DNA of 64,000 bases from Neckera pumila (lineage: Eukaryota > Streptophyta > Bryopsida > Hypnales > Neckeraceae), in NCBI GenBank assembly GCA_963969595.1, contig OZ018411.1, forward strand, positions 24,178,545 through 24,242,544, written 5' to 3'. Every line of letters starts with the position of its first letter. The first letter of the stretch is position 1. The notes beneath the pieces are model-generated. The model saw only the letters and a list, made by a program, of their open reading frames with translations. It searched no databases and was not told the origin of the DNA. Positions 1-11,701 of this stretch are shown here, in pieces. The translations under genes were made by a program, and so were the position numbers.

Positions 1-2266
1 TTCTATAAGAGAAAAATTTGCTTATGTTATCAAGCATTTTGATTTCTGATTTTAATTATATAACCAAAAATTTCAATTTTTGTTGTTGTTCTTTTTTTAA
101 TACTAAAATATCCTTTTTAAGGATATAAATTTTAGAAAAAAAATAAAAGAACTATTCATTTAGAAAAAAAGGGCTATTTAATAATTACTACTAGTTTTGA
201 AATTTAGGACTTCATAGTTTAGATAGAGATTGACAAATTCATATTGATTTTTGATTATATAATTACAATCAAAAATCAACTAATTATATAACAAATTCAC
301 TATTTTATTTTTAAATTGAATTATTACTTGACTAGGGAATATTCAAACTTGCTCTTTCAATCGAAATAATTTTTTGTAAAACATGGTAAATGATAAATAA
401 TAACAACATACCTTCCTCTTTTGTTGTCAGCACTTTCTTAGTAAATTTTATTAACTTCATAATAGAGTTGTTCCCTTCTTTGTATAATAGATCATGCATC
501 TCAAAATTATTAGAAAAAAAACTCAAAGTATTTAGTAAGTAAATGTAAACTATATTTTGTATTTTTGCTACCTCAAAATACTTGAAAGACACCATTCAAG
601 TTAAAAACTACTTGTATGCATACTATTGTCTATTACCAAATCCATAAAATTAATTGTTGATTTAAAATATTTGAAGTTTTTATTTAAATATACAAGATTA
701 TTACAAAAATTATATTCTACAATATGTGTTTAATTTTAATAGATTTATTTAAAGAAACTAATAAGATTTTGAATGGATTCCATTTGCTAAAAAAAAAGAT
801 TTTAAGATCAAAATTATCAAAATGACATATTGCATGTATTTGAATTGTCTTATCACTGTCTTATCCCAAGAAATTGCAATATAAATACACCATTTAATTT
901 TGGATGGTAGAAAATTACTTGTAGAAATATCTTTTTGAAATAATAAAAAAACATTTATAATTAAATAGCAATACATCACCTTAATTTAAAAACGTTGAAT
1001 AAAATCTTGTTTCTATACAACATACATAAAATTGGAGAGTGAAGGAAATAAGATAATCATATTTTAGTATATAAAATCAATTATAAATAATAATAATATG
1101 AAGGAAGAATATAATTTTCTATTTTAAACTATAAAACTTCACATGAAGTTACTAAAGAGGTTTTGAAGTAAGTTTATATAATGAATTTACATAATTGTTC
1201 ATTGGCTCTGTTGTGATAAAACAAAAACATAATACATATAACCGTTTTAAAGAAAAATAAAGATTATATTATTTATAAAAAAATAAGAATAATAAAAGAA
1301 GCCATGTCGTACACAGTATAGCATAATTGCAATTTTAATCTTTAAATGCTTCAACATACAATTTTGAAATTTAAAAAATTTCCAATAATGAGTATTTGGA
1401 AAGTTGAACTTGATTTATAATCAACCAAAATTATCCTTTATTTTAATTATTGCAGAGATTTATATATGAACGATACAAATTCAATAAAAAAAAATTACAA
1501 TAAGAATTTATAATAAGAAATAAAAGTAAGTTGAGCTTAAAATATGTATTTTTTATTTCAAAATTTTGCCATTCAAAATATATTACAAATATTCAGTCAT
1601 CAAATCATTTGAAATCAAAAATTATAACAGATATTTTTGCTTAAAAAAACATTGTTGTTACATTAAAATATTAATGATTAGACAGTTGTAAAATTTTGTA
1701 GGAATGCTTCATATTTTTATACAAATCTTATTTATAAAAATTAGTAATAGAAGCAATAAATCTAATTGGAGTGATTTAATCTAAAATTTAAATTTATATA
1801 CTCTTAACATCAATATCAAATTATCCATCCACTAGCATTTCTTAACAGAGTATTATAAGTCCTTTAAGAGAATAAATGTTGTAATCTTTAAATAGATTTC
1901 AAATCCATATTAAAAGAAATCTTCCAAAATTTCCTTTTAATTTCAAGTTTTTATTACAAATATTGCTTTATGCAATAATAGCAAATGCAATTGCACAAAT
2001 GTGATCTACAAATTAGAATATACAACTTTGATATGAATATTAATAGATTTTTCTTCTAAGCTATTATTTTTTGAATCTTTTTGCATTTTCAAATCTCATG
2101 ATAGTTGGGGGCTAATATAAAGACATATGACATAACGTCTATAGAGGCAATATACAATAAATGTAAAAATTCATGTAATTAAAATTTTAGTGTAAGATAA
2201 AATCATTGTGTATATTAAAAAATGATTTTTAAACATGTTATAATGTAGCATTATGGACAAAAATGT
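1..2266. other. AT-rich intergenic DNA, no gene seen
   Basis: This stretch lies downstream of the minus-strand gene that stops at 2267, and its right edge probably includes that gene's 3' untranslated region. It is strongly AT-rich. The only open frames are short, of low complexity, and lack splice-compatible neighbours. I see no RNA gene, tandem array or mobile-element ends in it. Confidence 0.6.
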
Positions 2267-5200
2267 TTAATAAGGCCGATAGCCTGGATTTCCATTATGA
2301 GTGTGATTCCATCTAATAGGACCAGTTCCTCCAGAAGGAGCTTGATGTTGGTGAGAGACTTGTTGGTGTTGATTTTCAGTTTCACCCTTCTTCAACTCCA
2401 CTTTAATACGTTTGCCAGATATAACCATACCATTGACTTGGTTGATTGCTGCTTCAGCAGATTGTGATGAATCCATGGAAACAAAACCTGCTTAGGAGAA
2501 AAATAAGGAATTCATGTAATCCAATTTGTTTGAGCTACTAAAACCTAATTGGATTATTAAGATAGAATAACAAAGAAAGTTAAAACAAAGGTTTTTAATG
2601 TAATCAATTTTCTTCAATGATATTCAATGTTAATCTTAGAGAGATTTGCAATAAAAAAATGCCCATGAAGTAAATCGATCATAAAAAAACATCTCCAATT
2701 TTTCATTGAAATTGGTGAAAAGTTACAAATTAAAATAATCTAAAAAGTAATGTAAACACCTAGCAAGTAAATACATGTATGCAATCATGAAGGACCTAGA
2801 GACGAAGGATGGAAGCATTTCTTCATGAATTGCATCAATTTTAATCTCTTTCAATTATTTAAAAAAAAAATATTACAATAATTTTTTGATTTTGAAAATG
2901 ACACTCAATATTGCACAACTCATTGAATCAAGTAAAAAGTTAAATAAATATAATTGATTTTGTAAAAATAGATTAAAACTATTGTTAATTTAATTTCATC
3001 AAATTTTTTTTTCATTTTTGAGATAAAAAAATCAATTATCATGAAGTTGTACAATATTAAAAATAAATAAATAAAAATTTGCTGCAAATCATTTATAATA
3101 TTATATTTAGATGTTTTTTGTGAAATATAATCTTTTATGATAGTTTTTTAAGATAGAATAATGATTATTACAAATATTCTTTTAATCAACTTCATTCCAA
3201 TAGAAATGAATTTCTATTCCATTTTACTTTTTTATAAGTTAGAAAATATAAGATAGTCTTTCTATTTATTTTACAAAAATTTAAAAGCCCCCATTAACTA
3301 TTGAAATGTAGATTATTTTATTCAATTCAAAACCAGTCTTCCTTTCAAATTTGATGTAGATTTATTTAAAATAATTATATTGGAAATTGTTCTCAATTAT
3401 TCTATAATATATAAATTCTTTCAGCTTATTTCTAAGAGTTATAATTTTCTACAATAAACTTACCTAAATTCATGTAGGTAACAAATCTTATAGAATCCAC
3501 CAAACTTTGAAAATATTGTACTATTATTAATACAATTTGGTTATTCTTTAATAATTCATATTGTATATTTAGATATGATTTAGAATGACAATATACAAAT
3601 ATCTGTGACAACAAATGCTGGAATAAAATATTTTTTTTTTTATAATTACAATACATAATTATATATATACTCGTTTTACTTTATATAATTGCAATGCATT
3701 TTTTTGATAAAGTTACTATATATAAATAGCTAAATAATAACATGTTTGTGATGTGTCCAATCCCCACCTTCATCCCATCTTCATCCATATGATAATTTGA
3801 TTGCTATTTGGAATTTAAAAAATATTGAATGACATGGGATATAATTGATGTCTATAGAATTGCAAAAGGATCAATGATAGATATTATTTGCATCACTCTA
3901 AGAGTTTGAAGATTGGAATGTAATTTTTGAGAGATATTTAGAATTGTTGAAAGATCTTTGGATATAATAGCCAATTTTTTTGGAGTTGAATTTATTTATC
4001 TCTATAATTTTCTAATGGAATCACAAAGTGAAGATTATTGAATGATATCATTATAGATTGTCCAAGTGAATTGAGTAAAAAACTTTAAATATCAGTAAAG
4101 CTTTTTATCTGACCTCAAGATGTTGTGCCACTCAAGAATGATATGGTCCACAATGTTTTTTCTATCTTTACGATCACAATGAAACATACAAACCTTATAA
4201 TGAAGAAGTAAAAACCTTGTTCTAATAAGAAAGCGAACTTGGTGAGTTAATATGGTAATAAAACCTCATTTATAATTGCTATAAAAACTAGAAGAGTTCT
4301 TGATGCAATCAATGTGGTAACTCTCATCATCTACAATTTTCCATGCAATTACTACAAATCACACTAGGATTTGCATTAAGTTGTATATCTTGATGTAACT
4401 TTTTACTTGTAAAAAATCCTTAATGTATCAAGGACAAAATCAAACATCTACCAATAATTTGTTAAAATAAACACCTTAATTCAAACTTGTAGCTAAATAA
4501 AAAATACTTAATGCAATTACTTTGGCTCACAGTAATTACATGGAAAGGTGTAACGGTAGTCAATGGAGTCTTCATTATTCACGATACACACTTCGATTCT
4601 ACAATTTTGACGTTTGTAAAAGAACCCAACTAGCAGTACTTCACTGTGTTGGCCTAAAATTTCTGACAAAACACAAAAGAGGGGAAAAACTATGATACTC
4701 CCTTCGTCCCAAAATGATCTTCTTGTTAGACAAAATATTTTGGATTCAGCTTAAAAATAATAATTTTTTAAATCTGTTTTGAGCTATAAATAGAGTTCAA
4801 TGCTCTCCTATTGTCCTAAAAAATTTCAGCTCTAAATTAGTTTTCAAATTGTAGTTGTAAAGCTTGAAAGAGTGAGATTTTACGGCCATTTTCAAGGAGC
4901 ACCGCTGGCCACTCATTTCTTTGAGTTCCCGCAGTGTCCTTATGTCTTCCCGCGGTAGCTCATTGCCAACTCACCTATTGAATCAACTAATCTCTAAACT
5001 GTAGAGCTAAGCTCAAACAAGCGAGAAATGTGCACAGTCAAGTCCAATTGCAATACAGCACACTCACTTCCAATTGGGGAACCATTACTAGACAACCCGG
5101 AGAGACCAGCAAACGTAACCACCTTGCAGGTTCTCAGTCTCTCTAAAAATAAACTCATAACCATCACCTCCCAGGCTTAACCAGTAGCCATGGAGCTTCC

Positions 5201-8200
5201 ACACACATATTGATTAAATTATAAATTAATTCTTTGGACCAGCTAACCCTTGTCATGATGGCCGCAAGTGACAAAAAGTGTCTTTGTAATTGTTTATTGG
5301 GGGGATTCATTTTGCGGGCTATTTGTCCTAGTCACAGGAGGAAAATCATTTTGGGACAAGAAAATAGGGCCAACCGGAAGATCATTTTGGGATGGAGGGA
5401 GTACTACTTTAGAAACAGAATCAAGAGAAACCAGATTATACTGTAACTATTGTTTTGAAATGCAACTGCCTTGAAGTTTTCCTAATTTTTAGGTCTTATT
5501 GTCATCTTGGCGCTTGATTTTATACCCCACAAACATCAGTCTTCACCGTAAATGGCATATGCCTCATACCACAAGCATTCCAACCTCCAAGTTGTGTAAA
5601 GAAGCAGTGTATGGATAGAAAAGACTGGGGACATACCATATGTTCGATTCCGCCCTGTTTCCTTCTCTACCCCAACTTTTGAATAAACTACTGTTCCAAA
5701 CGGGGCGAACAAGTCGGCCAACTTTTTGTCCCCCATGTCCTCAGGAATGCCAAATACGAAAAGCTTTGCACCTGGACCAAGAGAAAACTTCAGAATATGA
5801 AATTATCAATTCAACAATCGTGAAGCACAACAATGTAAATGCACTCAACGATACGCCATTGAGTACAGATAATAAACTTGACAATAATAACATCGAAAGT
5901 ACCAATTTTTTCACTATAGTGGACATAGTTTGAATGTTTGACAAGTGAGTTACATTGATTTGAGGTTTGAGGTTTTCTACAAGTGAGCTACAAGTGTGCA
6001 AGTGCGCAGGATGATAAACAATTTCATTTTAGAGTGGTCATAATAAAGGTATCTTGAGTGTAGCTTCATACCATTTGGAGGGGCTCCTGCCTGAGCGCCA
6101 TTGCCTGTAGCTTGTGGCTGGGTCAAAGCTGATGGAGCAGCAGCTGTTTGAGCAGTTGCTCTGGTAGCAGACTGCCCAGGCTGCCCAGGCTGTGCTGAAG
6201 CCTGTGTCTCCTGACGCTGCTGCTGCTGCTGTTGTTGCTGTTGTTGCTGTTGCTGCTGCTGCTGACATTGGATTTGTTGCTGCTGCTGCAATTGCTGCTG
6301 TTGTTGAAGTTGTTGTTGCTGCTGCTGCTGCTGCAATTGCTGTTGTTGTTGAAGTTGTTGCTGCTGCTGGGCATTCGCAGCAGCAGCATAACCACCTGAG
6401 CAAGACTCAGAAACGCTTAAGTTGAAAATTGAAGGTACATGCTTAATTGGAATTCAAAGCTAAATTGTTTGTTAAAGTTGCAGTTAGAACTGAGTTTAGA
6501 ATCTGAGCAGAATTGATGCAATGTTGTTTGTAAACATTGCTTTCGTAAACAGCTTGAAAATTTGATTTAAACGAGCTGATCTAGGGGCGATTGCAGGACA
6601 GATTGCTATGCTACAGCAGGGGGGGGCAATAGGGACAAGACGGTGGGATGTTGGATACCATTAGCTAAATGTGCAGGCCCTTGTAGTGGAAGCAATCCAG
6701 CACCTGGGTAACTAAGATGACCATGTACAAGGTGAGGCATTGGAGCAGGCGCTGGTGTCTGTGGAGCTTGTCCAGAAACTGCTATAACATGGGCTCCCTG
6801 AACAGCAACCGGAGTCTGCATCTGAACACCTGCAGGGACCACAGCTTGTTGAATTTTCCCAGCTTGTGCTTGCACCATTCCAGGATGTTGAACATAAGAA
6901 CCAGGTTGTTGCTGAATTTGTAATTGGGCACCCGGATATGTGATTGCGCCTGCAAAAGTTCTAAGCTCTGTAAGAATGCAGATCCCCTGGGAATCAAAAA
7001 TTCTAGCAAGCACAAAATCTGACACTTTTTCCATATGCCATCAGACATCATTTGAAACTAATATGTATTATGTTGTTGCCACAAGTGTGACCACCCAACC
7101 ACTGCTGAATTCCATTTTTCGACAAATTTTCCTACAATCTGTAAATTTTTGAATGAATGATACCACTGGTCAATACGTCCATATTGTGCCAAACCAAGGC
7201 CATGCACCTCACCTTGCTGAGAGCTTTCCAATGATATTTCACTCACCTTGTAAGCATCCCCATTTGAAACATCTCAATATTGCAAACAAAACAAATAAAA
7301 CAAATAAACAATTCTCTCAGTTTGTAGGCTTCACAGTTTGATAAATATGAGACGGAAAAGAAAGAAAAAGCGTGCCTGGTTGTGACAAATAGACTCCAGG
7401 TTGTTGCTGGCCAACGTAACCAGTGGTGTATTGCCCAACTGCAACCCCTTGAGGGATTTGAGCTCCATTTGCGCCTACTTGAGTCATAGCTTGGCCATGC
7501 TGAGCAATTAGAGTGGCCGCGGTTGACTGCTGTTGCGGAAGATGAGGTGCCATGGAATTTTGCTGAACTTGTCCGTTCATGAGAGTAGTCAGAGCATGAC
7601 TTGCAATGATCTGGTTAGCGGCTGTCTGCAAGGCTTGCGAATTCGTGACCTGCGGTTGCATATGCGCCTGCCAGTCACAGTAAATGAAGATGAACATCAT
7701 GCCCTTCACAAGAGTACCGGTACACTCAAGCTTCTTTATTATGATCTTCTCTGGTATGACATTTTAGAATATCATGCGCACCTGCCACACTCTCATTGAC
7801 TGTAACACAATTCTCACAAATTCTAAGTACGTCATAATGAAAGGTTGGGACCCCAGTAGTAAGATTAAAGAAGTATTGAGAGTGGGTTAACTACGCCAAA
7901 CATTTTAATTACTGTGAGTTGCTTTATTCTGATTAACAAGCACCAATTACCTAAGAGGAGTGTTGAGGCCCATTGGATGTTAACTAACCTACTGACTGAC
8001 TGCAATTGATGAATTGATTAATGCAGAATTAGGTTTTCAAGTTAGCCAACTCTTGCTAATTGGCTGGTATTAACTAGTGCAAAATTAGGCTTTCAAATTC
8101 ACTCCTGCAAATTGGTTGATATTAACTAATGCAGACTTAATCTTTCAAGTTAGATAGCTCCTGAAAATTGGTAGGTGTGGGCAGATTTAGGACTTCCAAC

Positions 8201-11200
8201 CATTGATATATCCACAGTTAGTTTACTTGTCTAAAATTGGGTAGTTAACTGGAGAAATGAATGAAACTTCATTACAAGAAAGTTAGCAAGAGCGAATACC
8301 AATTCTAACCGACTAAGCTTGAGCAGTATGGGCATTCAGTGAAAAATTTCAGTAAGCTATTTTGTGGCCTCACTATATCGCTTCAGAAGTGATGACGTGA
8401 TTGAGAACTTGCAGAATTAGTTCATTTTCTAGTAATACTGAGAAAACAAAATCAGCACGGTTCTGAGAAGAACCTGAGCGTGATTTTGAGCCTCTAAGGC
8501 AGGTGGTTTCTCCCACTGTGTTGTGCCCGTGAGAAGGTTGTGATAAAATGGTTTGCCGTTGGGTGCTTCATGTGTGGCCCACTCCTCTGTCACTCTCACA
8601 TCACCAGCTGCCCTGTAAGGATCCTGCGTTCCCATGGAGCCATGATAAGCATTATTTACACCTTGCGACGCTGTAGCCTTTGCAGCTTCTGTTAGAGCTT
8701 TTCCATAAGCACTCTCCATCGCTGCGGAGGAAGGTTGAAGACCATTTGCTGCTTCCTGCACGACACCCTGCTGTGAACAAGATTGTATACAATGCCGAAG
8801 ACCACTGCAAGATTTTGCATTCTTACCAGATAAGGTAGCCGATACCAAAACGTCTACCTTATCCCATCTCCTATGCTGACCCCTGTTAACAACAGCAAGC
8901 CATCTCTTCCAATAAACGTGGTTGGCCTTCAATTAGCAAGTGGCCTATTGATCAATAGTGGTCTACAGCCTCCCACTTTAAAATCGCGTATGAAGTAATG
9001 ATATAAATTTCATTTTAACAGATTTGGCTCTTTAACCCACAGATCTCCCCACAGCTCTATACTGAGCTCCCAAAAAACACTCCTAAATATGTTTGACACA
9101 AGTAGTATCCTCTACCTTAATAGATGGCACACAGTCATAGACACAGCACCACGACAAAAACTCCTTTTACAGCAAAAAAATGAGGATTGATATAAAGGGC
9201 AGTAGACGTACACTCTTAGAATTCCCATATTGTGCATAAGCAGCCTCAGTGCCGTTATAAACTCCATTAAACACTGCACCACCTGTTCCTTGCAGAAAAC
9301 AACACCCAGAAAGCTGAGTCAACTACAATATTACTTCTTGCCAAACACGTCTTTCAAAGAAAAAAATCACAACTTCAATCACCTGAATTAATACGAGATC
9401 TTTTCTCGGCACTAACCGCCTCTGTCCGCAGCTTCTCCAAGTCTCTGGCCATAACCACCAGATTCTGTTCCATGGCCTGTCTCTGCTCCTGCTGCTCAAC
9501 ATTGGATTTCTTCTCAATTTCAAAAGCAGTTCTGAGGCAGATCAAAGGAGAAAGCATCAATATAACCAGAAAATGAAAATATAAAAAAAATACTGCCAGG
9601 CACTAAGTTGAGGAACACTGGTACAACTGACTAGAACAGCTGCATATATCACAACTTCTCATGAAAACACAGTTTTCCTGAAACTTGGACTGTTTCAGGA
9701 ACTCATAGACAACATAGTAAAGAGAATCGTCTTCATGGTGAGCTCTCCTATGGTCACATTCATCGTATTGAAGCTTCCGCATGATACATAGAAGGGCTTC
9801 AATAATATCATTCTGACCTTAGAGAGGCCTCCCAATGAATCATGTAGAATATTCAAAATGGTGTAATCTAAAAGTTCTCCAAACAAGTTTAATTTTACTG
9901 AAAACCTTCTTTGAATAGAGCCCACACTCTTGAAACTCAATCCAACGCTTCCACTGTCACGGGTCAAAAACTCAAAATAAAACAAATGGGAGTGGATATG
10001 TTTGATCATATTTTGAACAAAATAATTCAGCTGAGGCCCAATTTACATCATTAGAGTCAGGAAGGAAAATTGCGTGTGTTGGTCTAAACAAAAATATACT
10101 TACATAAAGCTAGTCCCCATATGACCTACTCAAAACTGTTGGATTCGAGTACCTGGCTCGCTGCATTTCTGTTCGAAGGGTGTCCAACTCGGCCCGCAAC
10201 AGAGGGATTTGTTGCACATCGGCACGGGCACGCTGCAGTTCCTGTTGTGTGGTCCGCACCTGTTGCGTCAGATCTTGAGAGTGTAGATGCAGTTTCTGAC
10301 AATCGGTTCGGGCTTGAATAAGCTCCTGCCGAACAGTCTCAGTAGATCGCAGCTCCGACTCCAGTTTCGCAGCCTTCTCGATCAGTGATCTAATCTGCGC
10401 GTCTTTCTCTGATTGCATGCCTAAACGTGAAAAATTCAAGTCACTTAGTAAAGAATCTCAATATCACACCACCATTTCTAATGACATTGTAATTGCAGAT
10501 TCTCTGTATACCTTCAAAATCTGTCATATTGTCGGGAACAAATGATTGGATAACTTTCAAATATCAAGTTGGGAACACGTGTGACAGGAGCTCATTTGTA
10601 CCTCAAGGCAGTGCAATTAGAGAGGTTTGGGTCGATCTGAAAAAAAGATGTCTTGAACGTAATTGGATCAAACGTCAATTTCGAAAAATTGGCGATATTG
10701 CATTACTTTGGCGCGGCCTGAAACCAAAATCTATACTTGTCCTAGTTTGTGGCCTTAAATTATACCTTCGTGAAACTACTGTATACAGTATGTCACAATT
10801 TTTGACGCTTAGAATATCGTCAAAATAACGAAATTGACGTTATTAAGGTTACGATAACACCGGAAAGGTGGTTGATGAACGCAGTGTGAAATACGGAAGC
10901 CAGGTACACCCAAAATCGCAATTGACCCTCAAGGATGTGCAACACTTCCACGTACATATAATCGAGAGGCTATATTACAACATCAACCAATAAATTTTGA
11001 AACGTCATAACTATTTTATATGGTATCAATATAAAGCCTTCGTAGGTTGCATTGGAATCCTCAAACATTTGCAACAAGAACAAAGTTAAAAATTTGGGCA
11101 GTCAAATAGAATTTAGTGTTCCCACCTTACGAAAAGCGCCTGATGAATGCCGTATAAAATACATAGATGTTGCAAACGAATGGCTCAACATGGTGATCCA

Positions 11201-11701
11201 TCTAAAAAATAGCCAATTTCTACACCATAATGCAGACAGTCTTGGTTTGGACGCGTTACACTAGTTAAATCCTCGTCGATCTCACCACTTGGGAACCCAA
11301 CTGACACAGTTTGAATGTGCGACAAGCGTGCTACAGGGAAGTATACAGGATTTTCTCAAATTTCGTTACAGAGGAGGTCATATATAATATAATGAAGAGG
11401 TTTGCGTGGTACCGGCCACCATGGAAGTCATGCGCTGCATTTCCTGCTGCGCCGCGGCAAGCTCCTGGCGAAGAGCCACCTGCGTGGCCGCGAGACGCTG
11501 ATTCTCCGTGAGCAGGCTCTGGATCTCCATGTGCTGCGATTGAATCTTCTGCTCCAGAATGGCGGCGGGCAACGGCCCTCCTCCTCCGCCCATGTTTTGC
11601 ACTCCACCGCCTCCCATCGGGGAGCCTCGGTAAGGACTCAACCTCCCATTCTGAGACCCCGATCGCGAACTCAGCCCCAGCATGCGGCTCCGACTCCCCA
11701 T
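2267..11701 (-). CDS. FLX-like coiled coil + WW + Gln-rich + RRM protein (10 exons, 778 aa)
   Basis: Exons in coding order: 11413-11701, 10153-10420, 9383-9531, 9212-9282, 8474-8770, 7376-7667, 6659-6949, 6072-6395, 5637-5771, 2267-2487. They sum to 2337 nt, exactly 779 codons, and every junction keeps phase. Residues 1-259 resemble FLX / FLX-like proteins: the GSRSR start, [17 protein letters not shown], and the [16 protein letters not shown] block. FLX proteins are coiled-coil partners of FRIGIDA-type complexes in Arabidopsis. A WW domain follows, with tryptophans near residues 323 and 345. Gln/Pro/Ala-rich sequence fills about 359-660, including a polyQ tract from about 561. One RRM occupies about 660-738, with RNP2-like KLFVFGIP and RNP1-like RTYGFVSM; it looks most like the third RRM of CELF/Bruno-like proteins. 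A role in nuclear RNA processing or transcription is inference. The start is ATG in context AACCATGGGG. The donor of exon 6 is GC, not GT. No family I know has this domain order. Confidence 0.88.
2488..5636 (-). other. 3.15-kb last intron splitting the RRM
   Basis: This intron separates the first part of the RRM (exon 9) from its RNP1-containing second half (exon 10). The donor reads ATG|GTATGT and the acceptor CTAAGCAG|GTTTTG on the coding strand. Joining the two rebuilds [10 protein letters not shown] in frame, the expected RNP1 region. The intron is far longer than the other introns of the gene and carries the Stowaway-like MITE at 4698-5401. The remainder is AT-rich and holds no gene I can support. 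Confidence 0.85.
4698..5401. mobile_element. Stowaway-like MITE inside intron 9 of the FLX-WW-RRM gene
   Basis: The element begins CTCCCTTCGTCCCAAAATGA and ends with the inverted form, which reads CTCCCTCCATCCCAAAATGA on the other strand. Both ends carry the following ATCTTC. It is flanked by TA on each side (4696-4697 and 5402-5403). A CTCCCTCCGTCCC-type terminus with TA duplication is the signature of plant Stowaway (Tc1/mariner) MITEs. The length is 704 bp. A subterminal repeat of the AAATCATTTTGGGAC type occurs again near 5343-5357. No transposase frame is visible, so it is non-autonomous. Confidence 0.85.
6229..6370 (-). repeat. CAG/CAA-rich polyglutamine-coding tract
   Basis: Within exon 8 of the FLX-WW-RRM gene the coding strand is almost only CAG and CAA, interrupted by TTG or CTT every five to eight codons. 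The result is runs of Q separated by single Leu residues, about 45 residues in all. Mixed CAG/CAA codons are less slippage-prone than pure CAG, which suggests selection for the protein sequence. Low-complexity Q tracts in RNA-binding proteins often drive condensate formation; that role here is inference. Confidence 0.8.
8016..8176. repeat. Degenerate ~52-bp tandem repeat (3 units) in an intron
   Basis: Three related units follow one another in the intron between exons 5 and 6 of the FLX-WW-RRM gene, starting near 8016, 8069 and 8121. Each has the pattern ATTAAnT-A-TGCA-A-TTA followed by CTTTCAA and ATTGG-TGGT-like endings. Identity between units is moderate. No function is suggested. Confidence 0.6.

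Noticed and set aside
6038..6425. Ala-, Ser/Asn- and Val-rich frames on both strands
   Set aside because: These are alternative readings of the CAG/CAA repeat of exon 8.
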